DNA of 64,000 nt from CALVGQ01 sp964369385. Lineage in GTDB: Bacteria > Bacillota_I > Bacilli_A > Erysipelotrichales > Erysipelotrichaceae. The notes under the pieces were generated by a model that saw only the letters and a program-made list of their open reading frames with translations, had not been told where the DNA came from and searched no databases. Every line of letters starts with the position of its first letter. The stretch's first letter is position 1. The stretch lies in NCBI GenBank assembly GCA_964369385.1, contig CAYJEY010000005.1, positions 1 through 64,000 on the forward strand, written 5' to 3'. Below, piece by piece: positions 17,467-26,734 of this stretch. A program made the position numbers and the translations under genes.

Positions 17467-18432
17467 TCATCTTTCTTCCTTTAGGAAATTTACGATAGTA
17501 TTTTCAAGTTGCTCACTTGTTAATCCATACTTTTCTTGCAAGTAATTTGGTGTACCAACTTCTCCAAAATGATCTTTTGTTCCAATACGAATGAATGGAA
17601 TTGCACTTTGATTTTCTGCCAGTACCTCAGCTACTGCACTTCCAAGTCCTCCAATGATTGAATGATTCTCAAAACTTACAATTAACTTTTTGTTTACTGC
17701 ATGTTTTAAAATGCAATCTACATCAAGTGGTTTGATACAAAACATATCAACAATGGTTGCTTGGATATTTTGTGAGGCTAATTTTTCAGCACACATTAGG
17801 GCATCATAGCATAGTTGACCTGCTGTAATAATTAGGACATCTTGCCCCTCTTTTAATACATTTGCTTCCCCTAATTTGAATGTCGAACCATCCTCATATA
17901 CTTTTCTTACTGCCTTGCGATTTGCACGAACATACTTCACACCATGACGTTTTGAGAATTCTCTTAGAATCCACTCCAGCTGTGTTTTATCAGCCGCATC
18001 TGTAATAATTGCACCCGGTACTGGGCGAAGTAGTGCAATGTCTTCAAGCGATGTATGTGTACCTCCATTTGGACCACTCGTAAATCCTGGATCCGATCCA
18101 TAGATATTAATATCGTTGTTAGAATACGCTGCCGACAAAAACAATTGATCATGTACTCGTCTTGTTGCAAAAGGTGCAAAGGTGTGCACGAATGGGCGAT
18201 ATCCAAGAATTGACATTCCAGCTGCCATACCCACCATATTTGCTTCACTTATTCCACATTGAATAAACTGATTTGGGTGTGTTTTTTTCATAGAAGTAAA
18301 ACTACTTGCACCACCTAAATCAGCTTCTAAAGCAACTACTTGTGGATTTTCATCCATCATTTTTTGTAATGTTGCTACAACTACTTTTCTAAGTTCTGCC
18401 TCAAAATCGTGATTTTGACTTAATTTCCACAT
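17467..18432 (-). CDS. Transketolase, C-terminal subunit
   Basis: The 321-residue protein carries the pyrimidine-binding and C-terminal domains of transketolase (LEADLGGASSF near the start, GISEANMVGMAAGM, later SFENHSIIGGLGSAV). It needs the N-terminal subunit encoded just upstream; the two genes overlap by 13 bp, which favours coupled 1:1 synthesis. Transketolase moves two-carbon units between sugar phosphates using thiamine diphosphate. The linkage to an ascorbate-family PTS suggests it processes a pentose- or ketose-phosphate product of the imported sugar. Confidence 0.92.
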   Translation of the reverse strand: MWKLSQNHDFEAELRKVVVATLQKMMDENPQVVALEADLGGASSFTSMKKTHPNQFIQCGISEANMVGMAAGMSILGYRPFVHTFAPFATRRVHDQLFLSAAYSNNDINIYGSDPGFTSGPNGGTHTSLEDIALLRPVPGAIITDAADKTQLEWILREFSKRHGVKYVRANRKAVRKVYEDGSTFKLGEANVLKEGQDVLIITAGQLCYDALMCAEKLASQNIQATIVDMFCIKPLDVDCILKHAVNKKLIVSFENHSIIGGLGSAVAEVLAENQSAIPFIRIGTKDHFGEVGTPNYLQEKYGLTSEQLENTIVNFLKEER

Positions 18433-19277
18433 GATTCTTCCTCCTCGATGAAACGCAATAATTTTTCGATAGTTTGATGATTTAACTCACAAATCGACTC
18501 ATTATCAAATTTCACAGAATGATTTTCAATCATCTCTTCATATTCTTTGACCCCTTGGCCTTTGATACTATCCAACACAAGACATACCGCTTGATTCTCA
18601 ATATGCGAAAGTTGTTTAAGTGCCTCATCAATGGCTACCACATCATTCCCTTTAACTTTACGAGTGGCAAAACCAAATGCTTTCATTTTTGCCTCTATGT
18701 CAAATGGATTGATGATGTCTGTTGTAAAACCATCAAGTTGACGTTTGTTTTCATCAATAATTACAACACAATGGGAATAACGATGATGTGCTAAATATTG
18801 AAAGCTCTCCCAGCACTGACCTTCATTAAGTTCTCCATCTCCTACGATTAAGTAAACTTTTTGATTCGTCTGCTTCATTGCAATCGCCGTTGCAATACCA
18901 GCTGCCAGACTTGTCCCTTGACCAAGTGAACCTGTTGTTGCATCAATACCCGGAGTTTTTAATCGATCAGGATGAGAAGGGAGGATTGTTCCTCCCTCAT
19001 TCAGTGTATATAATACTTCCTCATCGAAAAATCCTTGGCATACAAGTGCACTATATAAAGCAGGACCCGCATGTCCTTTACTCAATACAACGTAATCACG
19101 ATTTGGATCTTGGGGATTTGAAGCATCATAGCGTAGATGTTTACCATAAAGCACGGCAAGTATCTCCACTATTGACATTGATCCACCCAAGTGTCCATAA
19201 CCACGTTTTTCTAGCATTTTTAATAATAGAACACGTATTTTTGCACTTAACACTTCTAGTTTTCGATTTGAACTCAT
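18420..19277 (-). CDS. Transketolase, N-terminal subunit
   Basis: 285 residues covering the thiamine-diphosphate pyrophosphate-binding domain. GDGELNEGQCWES is the ThDP/metal motif, SKGHAGPALY and SHPDRLKTPGID are transketolase signatures, and TGSLGQGTSLAAGIA is present. It lacks the rest of a full transketolase, which the next gene supplies. Split transketolases are common in Firmicutes, Actinobacteria and archaea. Located 15 bp after the EIIB gene in the PTS operon. Confidence 0.92.
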   Translation of the reverse strand: MSSNRKLEVLSAKIRVLLLKMLEKRGYGHLGGSMSIVEILAVLYGKHLRYDASNPQDPNRDYVVLSKGHAGPALYSALVCQGFFDEEVLYTLNEGGTILPSHPDRLKTPGIDATTGSLGQGTSLAAGIATAIAMKQTNQKVYLIVGDGELNEGQCWESFQYLAHHRYSHCVVIIDENKRQLDGFTTDIINPFDIEAKMKAFGFATRKVKGNDVVAIDEALKQLSHIENQAVCLVLDSIKGQGVKEYEEMIENHSVKFDNESICELNHQTIEKLLRFIEEEESCGN

Positions 19278-19292
19278 AATTAAGTCCTCAAA

Positions 19293-19565
19293 CTAAAACC
19301 ATTCTTTTAATTTTGTCTCTAATTCATTCATATCCATGATATTTTCAAGGATAATTTTACGTGGAAGCGAAGATACGAATGCTTCAAGATCTCCCCCTAC
19401 CACAAATAAATCTGCTGCATTTGGTGTTGCATCTGATACTGATGAATGAGATACATCAATCCCACTAACACCAAGAGTTTTTAGTGCTTTTTCTACATTC
19501 ATTCGTACTAACATGCTTGATCCTAAACCAGATCCGCAACAGCACATGATACTTTTGATTTCCAT
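19293..19565 (-). CDS. PTS EIIB component, ascorbate (UlaB-like) type
   Basis: A 90-residue phosphocarrier. The phospho-cysteine loop CCCGSGLGSSML begins at residue 8, with Cys10 in the active position; the two preceding cysteines are unusual. It takes phosphate from EIIA and passes it to the sugar bound by EIIC. Encoded 22 bp after EIIC. Confidence 0.88.
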   Translation of the reverse strand: MEIKSIMCCCGSGLGSSMLVRMNVEKALKTLGVSGIDVSHSSVSDATPNAADLFVVGGDLEAFVSSLPRKIILENIMDMNELETKLKEWF

Positions 19566-19587
19566 AATTATTCTCTCTTTCTTTTAA

Positions 19588-20997
19588 TTAAGCTTTTTTA
19601 GGTGCAATGAAGTTATATGCGATAGGAATTAAGAACGCAACGATACATACGCCTAATAATCCGCCACCTTGTACAAATTGTGCGATATTTCCAAAAATGA
19701 TACCTACCATTGAGAAGTCAGCATCTGAGAATGTTGTATTGGCAAAGTTTAATGCCCCCATAACTGGCATACAAATTGCAGGTAAGAAAGTAATTAATAA
19801 TCCATGTAAGAACGCACCTACTACACAACCTTTAAGTCCACCTTCTGCATTGGCAAATACACCTGCAGTTGCTCCACAGAAGAAATGAGGAATTACCCCT
19901 GGTAAAATTAATGCTACAGGTACGATTGAAGCATCGATGAAACCTAATACAAATAATCCAACGATACCACCTACAAATGATACTAAGAATCCAATTAACA
20001 CTGCGTTTGGTGCATAAGGGAATACAACTGGACAATCCAGTGCTGGTTTTGCGCTTGGTACTAATTTTTCCGCAACACCTTTGAATGCTGGAACGATTTC
20101 ACCAATAATTAGACGTACTCCACTTAGGATGATATATACTCCTCCTGCGAAGCTTAGACCACCTGTAATTGCCCAAACAGCCCAGTGAGAAACAGTTTCT
20201 GTACCATAATTTAATAAACCACCTAAGTTAGGATACATTGCTAAGATTTCTTCCGGATTTGCCACTAGAATTCCACGTCCTACAGCTACTGCAGTTACTA
20301 CAAGATAAATAACTACCATTGTGATACCGATTGCTACTGTTGTATCACGTAAGAATGATAAACGTTTTGGGAATTTAACATCTTCTGTTGATTTTCCACC
20401 TTTAAACATTTTTCCAATTTGTGCTGCAAACCAGTATCCGAATCCACCAAAGTGACCGAATGCTAATTCATCTGTATTTACAATTTTACGCATTGTAGGT
20501 TGGCAAATTGCTGGAGAAATTGTCATGATTAGTCCTAAAACTAGTCCTCCACCAATCCATAATTGCCATCCCTCAAGATTTCCAACACTTAAAATTACTG
20601 CGATCATACATGCCATATATAATGTGTGATGTCCTGTTAAGAAAATGTATTTCATACGTGAGAAACGTGCCATGATAATATTTGCAATCATCCCTGCACA
20701 CATAATGTAAGCTGTATCAGTTGCGAAATCTGCAAGTGCTAATGATACGATTGCTTCATTGTTTGGAACTACTCCTTGCATATCAAATGCGTAGTTAAAT
20801 AGATCTCCAAATGCGTTTAATGAACCACTGAGTAAGAAACCAGCCCCCGCTGATAACACTAGGAACCCGACAATTGTCTTAACTGTCCCTTTGATAATAT
20901 CTTCTATTGCTTTCTTTTGTAATACTAATCCCACTAATGCCATCAAACCTACAAGGATTGATGGTGTTGCTAAAATATTAATAATAAAATCTAACAT
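19588..20997 (-). CDS. PTS EIIC component, ascorbate (UlaA/SgaT) family
   Basis: Membrane sugar transporter of 469 residues with about ten hydrophobic segments. Family signatures include LTGHHTLYMACM, GGFGYWFAAQIGKMF and GVIPHFFCGATAGVFANA. UlaA is the L-ascorbate permease of enteric bacteria, but many relatives carry other, undetermined sugars. Here transketolase genes replace the usual ula decarboxylase and epimerase genes, so ascorbate itself is doubtful. Confidence 0.88.
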   Translation of the reverse strand: MLDFIINILATPSILVGLMALVGLVLQKKAIEDIIKGTVKTIVGFLVLSAGAGFLLSGSLNAFGDLFNYAFDMQGVVPNNEAIVSLALADFATDTAYIMCAGMIANIIMARFSRMKYIFLTGHHTLYMACMIAVILSVGNLEGWQLWIGGGLVLGLIMTISPAICQPTMRKIVNTDELAFGHFGGFGYWFAAQIGKMFKGGKSTEDVKFPKRLSFLRDTTVAIGITMVVIYLVVTAVAVGRGILVANPEEILAMYPNLGGLLNYGTETVSHWAVWAITGGLSFAGGVYIILSGVRLIIGEIVPAFKGVAEKLVPSAKPALDCPVVFPYAPNAVLIGFLVSFVGGIVGLFVLGFIDASIVPVALILPGVIPHFFCGATAGVFANAEGGLKGCVVGAFLHGLLITFLPAICMPVMGALNFANTTFSDADFSMVGIIFGNIAQFVQGGGLLGVCIVAFLIPIAYNFIAPKKA

Positions 20998-21011
20998 GTT
21001 TTCCTCCTCTA

Positions 21012-21458
21012 TCAGCTTTTCGCTTCATTCATAAATAGTTCTAAAATTGACTCTGTGTTTTGAGCATCAATGATCATTTGAATCTTTGCAGGATCACTGA
21101 ATATGTTCCCAATAGCTTGAATAGCAGAAATATGTGACTCTGAATCTTCCGCTACCAACGTTACTAGTATACGAACCGGATGACCTCCTTCCTTAAAATA
21201 TACTGGCTCTTTCAACACAGTAACTGCAAGTTGTTTCTTTATTGCTCCTTGCTCACTCCTTGCGTGAAGTAGTGCAAAGTTTTCGCATAGTACATAATAT
21301 GGTCCCATCTCATAAGTATTCTTAATGATGTTTTCTGGATAATCGCTTGTGCAATAACCTTGTTCTACCAAGGATGAAGTACTGATATAAACTGCATCTA
21401 TCCAATCCTTCACTGAGTTTAGAATTTGAATATTGGCTAACTTTAATAAATTTTCCAT
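21012..21458 (-). CDS. PTS EIIA component, mannitol/fructose/ascorbate type
   Basis: A 148-residue EIIA-2 domain that accepts phosphate from HPr. The phospho-histidine is in ENFALLHARSEQG (near residue 71). First gene of the operon EIIA-EIIC-EIIB-tktN-tktC-regulator, with a 14-bp gap to EIIC. Similar sets (PTS of this family plus paired transketolase genes and a PRD regulator) occur in other bacteria, including Salmonella as I recall, with no agreed substrate. Confidence 0.85.
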   Translation of the reverse strand: MENLLKLANIQILNSVKDWIDAVYISTSSLVEQGYCTSDYPENIIKNTYEMGPYYVLCENFALLHARSEQGAIKKQLAVTVLKEPVYFKEGGHPVRILVTLVAEDSESHISAIQAIGNIFSDPAKIQMIIDAQNTESILELFMNEAKS

Positions 21459-21560
21459 CCTATTTCCCCTCTCTATATCTCTATTCTAAATAAAGAATCG
21501 ATTAGATAGAAGTCCAAAATTTGTGCTAAAAACATACTTCCTATGCAAGATATATATATA

Positions 21561-21619
21561 ATTATATAAAACTCTTTACATTTTATTTTGAATATCAATA
21601 CATTATGCAAAACATTATG
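21561..21619 (-). promoter_or_regulatory. Probable activator-dependent promoter of the PTS operon
   Basis: On the minus strand a TATAAT (21561-21566) lies about 100 bp before the EIIA start without a recognisable -35 box. Upstream are two copies of CATTATG (plus-strand coordinates 21601-21607 and 21613-21619) spaced 12 bp start to start, about one helical turn. This is the layout expected for an MtlR-type PRD activator site. The rest of 21459-21691 is AT-rich leader with no gene. Confidence 0.4.
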
Positions 21620-21691
21620 TTATTTCGCTCACAAGTCTACTTTTTGCACAACTAACTCATTTTTTCGTGCATTATTCGTGAATGAAGCCAC

Positions 21692-21715
21692 AAAAAAAAG
21701 CGCGACTGCACTTTA
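21692..21715 (-). terminator. Terminator of the acetyltransferase gene
   Basis: On the minus strand AGTGC-AGTC-GCGCT forms a compact hairpin followed by eight T. It begins at the stop codon of the acetyltransferase gene. Confidence 0.8.
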
Positions 21716-22309
21716 TTTTTTATACAGATGTTGATTTTCTTTATCTGCTTCCGTAATTTCACGAAGTACCCGACAAGGATTTCCAACCGCAATCACATTG
21801 CTTGGAATATCTTTTGTAACAATGCTTCCACTTCCAATAACTACATTACTTCCAATTGTTACTCCAGGCATAACTTGTACTCCAGCACCAAACCAGACAT
21901 CGTCTCCAACTGTAATTGGATGGGCAAACTCTAAACCAGCATTTCTTCTTGGAGCATCAATCGCATGTCCTGCTGTATGAAACCCACAATTTGGGCCAAT
22001 AAATACGTGGTCCCCAAACGTTACTTTTGCACCATCTAAGATAATTAGTCCGTGATTTGAATAAAAGTTCTTTCCAATTTTAATATTATATCCATAATCA
22101 CACCAAAACGGGGATTGTATCGCTAGAATACTTTCATATTCCCCAATAATTTGCTTCAGTATAACTTCTCTTTCTTGTCCTTTACTGCAAGGTAATTGAT
22201 TATATTCGAAACATAAATCTTTTACTTTTATTTGTTCCTCAATTAATTCCGGCACAAAATTCGCATCATACAAAACGCCAGCATCTCTTTTTTCTTTTTC
22301 ACTCATCAT
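21713..22309 (-). CDS. Maltose/galactoside O-acetyltransferase family (LbH) enzyme
   Basis: A 198-residue acetyl-CoA-dependent sugar O-acetyltransferase of the Maa/LacA/NodL family. The N-terminal helical maltose-acetyltransferase region (about 1-60) is followed by a left-handed beta-helix built of hexapeptide repeats. The catalytic histidine lies in GPNCGFHTAGHAID, and VWFGAGVQVMPGVTIGSNVVIGSGS shows the repeats. Two tandem ATGs are possible starts; GGAG lies 9 bp before the first. It has its own terminator and no operon partner. The sugar acceptor cannot be told from sequence. Confidence 0.88.
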   Translation of the reverse strand: MMSEKEKRDAGVLYDANFVPELIEEQIKVKDLCFEYNQLPCSKGQEREVILKQIIGEYESILAIQSPFWCDYGYNIKIGKNFYSNHGLIILDGAKVTFGDHVFIGPNCGFHTAGHAIDAPRRNAGLEFAHPITVGDDVWFGAGVQVMPGVTIGSNVVIGSGSIVTKDIPSNVIAVGNPCRVLREITEADKENQHLYKK

Positions 22310-22354
22310 TGAATTTATCTCCTTCGTCTTTTCTATTATATATAAATCAATGGC

Positions 22355-22383
22355 ATAAAAAAAGGAATAATTGCTTATTCCTT
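22355..22383 (-). terminator. Terminator of the diguanylate cyclase gene
   Basis: AAGGAATAA (22362-22370) and TTATTCCTT (22375-22383) pair perfectly around TTGC. On the minus strand the hairpin is followed by seven T. It overlaps the stop codon of the GGDEF gene. Confidence 0.9.
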
Positions 22384-23955
22384 AAAGATTTGATACCCAT
22401 TCTTGGTATGTTTTTTGCAACGATACATGGCTGAATCCGCATTCTGATATAATTCTTCAAATCGAATCCCATGTTGTGGTGCAATGGCTATACCTAAACT
22501 ACTCGAAATTTCGATTGAAACTCCGCCTTGAGAATAGACTTTATGAATAGATTTACATACTTCGCTTGCCTTTTTTTCAATTTCTTGAAGTGTTGTTTCT
22601 CCACGCAAGAATACAATAAACTCATCTCCACCTACGCGACCAACTATATCTTCTGCACGAAACAAGCGCTTGATTTTAGCATGTACTTCAATTAAGACAT
22701 CATCACCATATGCATGGCCAAAGTTATCATTAATGCCTTTGAAATTATCTAAGTCAATCATAAACAAAGCCCCTTCTCTTTGTTGAAGAAGAGCAGCCTT
22801 AATATAAAGCTCAGTTGCTTTTTTATTGTAGGCCCCGACGAGCGGGTCAATTTGTGTTTTGTGATGTAAATCTAACTCTTTTATTTTAGCTTCATGAATA
22901 TCATCAGTAATTGTCAGCATCGCAATGATATCATCAGTTGCATGCATTTTAGATACTGTAATGTGTGATCTTACCCAAGTCAGTTTGCCTTCCCAAGTGA
23001 TTCTTCCTTCAAAACTAAGTTCATTAACGCCATGACTGTACTTTGATATCATGTTTGTGAGTGACTCATGTTGAAGAAACATTTCAAAGTCTTCTGGATG
23101 TGCCATCAACTTCAATGTTGCCAGTGAATATTCTGAATAAGATAAGCCATACGTATCCTCATCTTTTCCATTACGCAGAACACGAACTACTTTATCTTGT
23201 GTACAGTTAATCTCAATCAATACAAGTGATCTATTTTCAATTACTTTTTTAAATAAATTTTCTCGCTCATTGATTTCTTTATTTTCTTTTATAATATCAA
23301 AACCAACTAGCATAAAGATACCTGCATATGTTGCTCCAAGCCATGTAAAAGTGACTAATAACTGATGTCCTGGAAGCCCCCAATAAGGAATATTTTCTAT
23401 GTACACATTCCCATTATAAATCATATATAAATTTGCCATAACCAACAGGGCAATATATAAAATCAATGGCTCTGTTTTTTGTCCAATAATACGCAAATAC
23501 CTTCTTGGAATAACTCGCATCATTGTCAAGTTCGCCAGACTTACTAACATCGAAGTAAAAATTAGGATAAGCCAGAATGAGACAGGATTAACACTAAGTT
23601 CATAAATTGATTCTTGCGTAAAAATTGATGTGAGTGATGAAACAATCGCCCTTGCTGCCATTGTATGTAGATTTAGATGTAATACAACTGCTACTTTTGT
23701 CATTGTCGATTGTTTATTATAAAACCCAAACACGGTAAGTAGATACACCAGCAACATGAGGCCATAACCAAGGGCTGACATGCTGCCAAAAAGCATCAAC
23801 ATAATTGAACCACTTAGTCCACTTATTAAACTAAACATTGTTAATTTTGAACGACGACTTTTCGCATCAAAAACACGTTCTATCAATTCCAAATAAATCA
23901 CATTATTTAAAAAATAAATCACATTAAATAAAATGATTAATACATTTACATTCAT
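22375..23955 (-). CDS. Membrane-bound diguanylate cyclase (PAS-like + GGDEF)
   Basis: The enzyme makes cyclic di-GMP from GTP. The N-terminal half has about seven transmembrane helices (to about residue 225). A PAS-like sensor region follows (about 235-355, with HPEDFEMF and the ITDDIHEAKIKELDL linker), then the GGDEF domain with an intact GGDEF signature. An RAED five residues before GGDEF is a proper RxxD inhibitory site, so product feedback is expected. I start it at the ATG 23953-23955, preceded by GGTGG; a GTG start four codons earlier is possible. TATAAT at 23985-23990 may be the -10 box. No EAL or HD-GYP phosphodiesterase is nearby. Confidence 0.9.
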   Translation of the reverse strand: MNVNVLIILFNVIYFLNNVIYLELIERVFDAKSRRSKLTMFSLISGLSGSIMLMLFGSMSALGYGLMLLVYLLTVFGFYNKQSTMTKVAVVLHLNLHTMAARAIVSSLTSIFTQESIYELSVNPVSFWLILIFTSMLVSLANLTMMRVIPRRYLRIIGQKTEPLILYIALLVMANLYMIYNGNVYIENIPYWGLPGHQLLVTFTWLGATYAGIFMLVGFDIIKENKEINERENLFKKVIENRSLVLIEINCTQDKVVRVLRNGKDEDTYGLSYSEYSLATLKLMAHPEDFEMFLQHESLTNMISKYSHGVNELSFEGRITWEGKLTWVRSHITVSKMHATDDIIAMLTITDDIHEAKIKELDLHHKTQIDPLVGAYNKKATELYIKAALLQQREGALFMIDLDNFKGINDNFGHAYGDDVLIEVHAKIKRLFRAEDIVGRVGGDEFIVFLRGETTLQEIEKKASEVCKSIHKVYSQGGVSIEISSSLGIAIAPQHGIRFEELYQNADSAMYRCKKHTKNGYQIFKE

Positions 23956-24050
23956 ACTATCCACCACACCAACTCATTGATACTATTATAGCATATAATC
24001 GTTTTTTTTTGCACCTCTTCTCAAATGCACTTTCTGCCATTCTTAAATAT

Positions 24051-24072
24051 AAAAAGAGTCCGAAGACCCTTT
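24051..24072 (-). terminator. Terminator of the exonuclease III gene
   Basis: On the minus strand AAAGGGTC-TTCG-GACTCTTT forms an 8-bp stem (one G-U) with a TTCG tetraloop and a T tract. It overlaps the stop codon of the gene. Confidence 0.85.
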
Positions 24073-24820
24073 AAAGATTTATGTGCAGGCCAATCGGACA
24101 GTGATCTGACCCAAGTACTTGGGTGTAAATAATACTATCTTGGATTTTATCTTGTAGACTTGTTGAAGTTAAAAAATAATCTATTCTCCATCCTACATTT
24201 TTGCTACGTGCAGAAAAACGATAGGACCACCATGAATACTCAACCTTTTCAGGATACAAAAAACGATAACTATCAACGAAACCTTTCGCTAATAAATCTC
24301 GCATTGCTTGTCTTTCTTCATCACTAAATCCAGCATTTTTGCGATTTGTTTTGGGATTTTTTAAATCAATTTCTTCTTTAGCAACATTCAAATCACCAGT
24401 ATATATTACCGGTTTCACTTGATTGAGTTGACAAAGATGATCTTGCATATCTTTTTCCCAGTTCATACGGTACTCTAAGCGAGCTAACCCTTCTTGTGAG
24501 TTAGGTACGTAGGCATTTACAAAATAGAAATTTTCAAATTCTAGGGTAATAACACGACCTTCTAAAGGGTGATCACTTCCAATATCATAAGTAACTGAAA
24601 GTGGTTGCTCCTTACAAAACACTGCTGTCGATGAGTATCCCTTTTTTTGTGCACTGTGCCAATATTGATGATAACCTGGCAAATCCAATTGGATTTGCTC
24701 AGGTTGTAATTTTGTCTCTTGCACAGCAAAAACATCCGCTTGCATTTCATTAAAGAAATCCATAAAGCCTTTAGTAACACATGCCCTTAATCCATTCACA
24801 TTCCAAGAAATAAGTTTCAT
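24071..24820 (-). CDS. xth: Exodeoxyribonuclease III (AP endonuclease)
   Basis: DNA repair enzyme of the Xth/Ape1 family that incises abasic sites and trims 3' ends. The 249-residue length fits bacterial ExoA. The motifs are in order: MKLISWNVNGLRA, the metal ligand in VQETKLQ, the Tyr in NAYVPN, YTGDLNVA, and the C-terminal GSDHCPIGLH with the catalytic His. The gene lies 8 bp after the Xaa-Pro aminopeptidase gene, so the two are probably co-transcribed. Confidence 0.95.
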   Translation of the reverse strand: MKLISWNVNGLRACVTKGFMDFFNEMQADVFAVQETKLQPEQIQLDLPGYHQYWHSAQKKGYSSTAVFCKEQPLSVTYDIGSDHPLEGRVITLEFENFYFVNAYVPNSQEGLARLEYRMNWEKDMQDHLCQLNQVKPVIYTGDLNVAKEEIDLKNPKTNRKNAGFSDEERQAMRDLLAKGFVDSYRFLYPEKVEYSWWSYRFSARSKNVGWRIDYFLTSTSLQDKIQDSIIYTQVLGSDHCPIGLHINL

Positions 24821-24828
24821 ATAATCAC

Positions 24829-26595
24829 CTATAGTGGACGAGTTACACTATGTAGCCACATTGATACTTCTTCACTCACAAGTGGTGAAATTTTTTCATA
24901 TACTTCTTGATGATATTGATTCAAATAATCAATCTCTGGTTGCGTTAAATATTTTGTATCAATTAAATCCACATCAATTGGTGCCATTGTGATAACCTCA
25001 AAATGCATAAATTGACCATAGAAATTGTTCTCACCTTTTGTAACTACAAGCTCATTTTCAATACGAATTCCAAGTTCTCCTTGTAAGTAAATTCCCGGTT
25101 CATTCGTAATAATCATACCTTCTTCTAACACTGCACCTGTACGATTACCCCAATAAACATTTTGTGGCCCTTCATGCACTCCTAGACAAAATCCAATTCC
25201 ATGTCCTGTTCCACATTGGTAGTTGATATCTAAATCCCATACTGGTCCACGTGCTAGAATATCTAAGTTGACCCCTGTTGTCCCATGTAAGAATTTTGCA
25301 CGAGATAAGTTAATCATTCCTTTAAGCACCGTTGTGTTATATTTTTTCCATTCTTCACTCACTGCCCCTAATGCCATTGTACGAGTGATATCTGTAGTTC
25401 CTTGATAGTATTGCCCACCAGAATCCACTAACACAATTCCCTCTGGTTTTAATACTGCATGATTTTCTGGAGTTGCACTGTAGTGCATCATCGCTGCATT
25501 GGCATTGTAACCACAAATTGTATTAAAGCTAATATCAAACGCTCCATGTTTTCTACGGCACGACTCTAAGTAATCAGCAGCGCTCACTTCAGTAATTTCA
25601 ATTTTCCCAATGCTTTGCTTTAGCCAATACATGAATTCTACTACTGCTGCACCATCATGAAGATGTGCTTCTCTTGCATTGGCAAGTTCAGTTACATTTT
25701 TCATTGCCTTTTCAAGCACAACAGGCGTTTTAGCATTATAGCATACAACTGAATTATCCATAGCCGATTTGGTTGCATAGTTTGAAGTCGTAAAGTCACA
25801 CCACACTTGGCAATCCTTTAAGAGTTTTACATTATCAAAGAAAGTATCGTATGATTTGCATTCAACTTTAGAAGAAGTAAATACACTTCTTAGCTCATCG
25901 TTTAGTTTTGTCTCATCGATATATAATGTTGCCTTATCTTTATCTACAATCGCGTATGAATAGACAATTGGTGTGTGTTTAACATCATTTCCACGAATGT
26001 TAAATAACCAAGCAATCTCATCAAGTGCACTAAGAATCATAACATCTTTACTTGCTTCACTCATTTTTCCTTGCAACCAAGTTACTTTATCAAGTGTACT
26101 ACGCCCTGTATATTTCTCTTCTAGATAGAATGCCTTTTCGCATGATAGAGTTGGACGATCATTCCAAATTTGATCAACTAAATCAACATTAGAAATGACA
26201 TGTCCTCCTTTTTCTTCAAACATTTTAGTGAAGTTGCTTCCTACTGCTGCACTTACTACACGTCCATCAAATCCTAGACGTCTTGAAGCTTGCTTTTGTA
26301 AGTATTCTTCTACAGTAGCTACTCCTGCTTGTCCCATTTTATATAATTCTACTTCGCTTCCTTCAAGTTCTTTCTCAGCTTGAATAAAGTAGCGTCCATC
26401 TGCCCAAAGTACTGCTTCTTCCAAAGTAACAATCATTGTCCCTGCTGAACCTGTAAATCCAGACATATAAGCACGAACTTTGAAGTAATCCGCAACATAC
26501 TCACTTGCGTGATAATCTGCTGTTGGAATGTAATATACATCAATGTTGTTTTCAACCATTAACTCTCGTAATGCTAAAATTCTACTATTTACCAT
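24829..26595 (-). CDS. pepP: Xaa-Pro aminopeptidase (M24B)
   Basis: Cytoplasmic metallopeptidase that removes the N-terminal residue from peptides with proline in second position. The 588-residue length is the long, eukaryote-like three-domain type: two creatinase-like N-terminal domains (about 1-300) and a pita-bread catalytic domain. Metal ligands are in LVDSGGQYYQGTTDITRT (two Asp), GTGHGIGFCLGVHEGP (His), ITNEPGIY (Glu) and RIENELVV (Glu). GGAG precedes the ATG. Confidence 0.93.
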   Translation of the reverse strand: MVNSRILALRELMVENNIDVYYIPTADYHASEYVADYFKVRAYMSGFTGSAGTMIVTLEEAVLWADGRYFIQAEKELEGSEVELYKMGQAGVATVEEYLQKQASRRLGFDGRVVSAAVGSNFTKMFEEKGGHVISNVDLVDQIWNDRPTLSCEKAFYLEEKYTGRSTLDKVTWLQGKMSEASKDVMILSALDEIAWLFNIRGNDVKHTPIVYSYAIVDKDKATLYIDETKLNDELRSVFTSSKVECKSYDTFFDNVKLLKDCQVWCDFTTSNYATKSAMDNSVVCYNAKTPVVLEKAMKNVTELANAREAHLHDGAAVVEFMYWLKQSIGKIEITEVSAADYLESCRRKHGAFDISFNTICGYNANAAMMHYSATPENHAVLKPEGIVLVDSGGQYYQGTTDITRTMALGAVSEEWKKYNTTVLKGMINLSRAKFLHGTTGVNLDILARGPVWDLDINYQCGTGHGIGFCLGVHEGPQNVYWGNRTGAVLEEGMIITNEPGIYLQGELGIRIENELVVTKGENNFYGQFMHFEVITMAPIDVDLIDTKYLTQPEIDYLNQYHQEVYEKISPLVSEEVSMWLHSVTRPL

Positions 26596-26667
26596 AAATA
26601 TTCTCCTACTCTCAATGAATTAATTATACTACTATGCTTTTAAAATATCACGCTAAAAGTACTGAAC

Positions 26668-26722
26668 TTGACTTTAAATTAAGTGAAGTATACAATAAAC
26701 CTATACCTCCCCCCTGGGGTGG
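26668..26722 (+). promoter_or_regulatory. copA promoter with CsoR-type operator
   Basis: TTGACT (26668-26673), a 17-bp spacer and TACAAT (26691-26696) form the promoter. Immediately after the -10, 26704-26722 carries a GC-rich pseudo-palindrome (ACCTCCCCCCTGGGGTGGG) that stands out from the AT-rich surroundings. It resembles CsoR operators (TACCC...GGGGTA). It covers the predicted transcription start, so a repressor there would block initiation. A csoR gene lies in the same operon. Confidence 0.7.
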
Positions 26723-26734
26723 GAAGGAGTATCT

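Noticed and set aside
21620..21645. cre site upstream of the ascorbate-type PTS operon
   Set aside because: TTGTGAGCGAAATAACA on the minus strand matches the cre core but misses two or three fixed positions; too weak to call.
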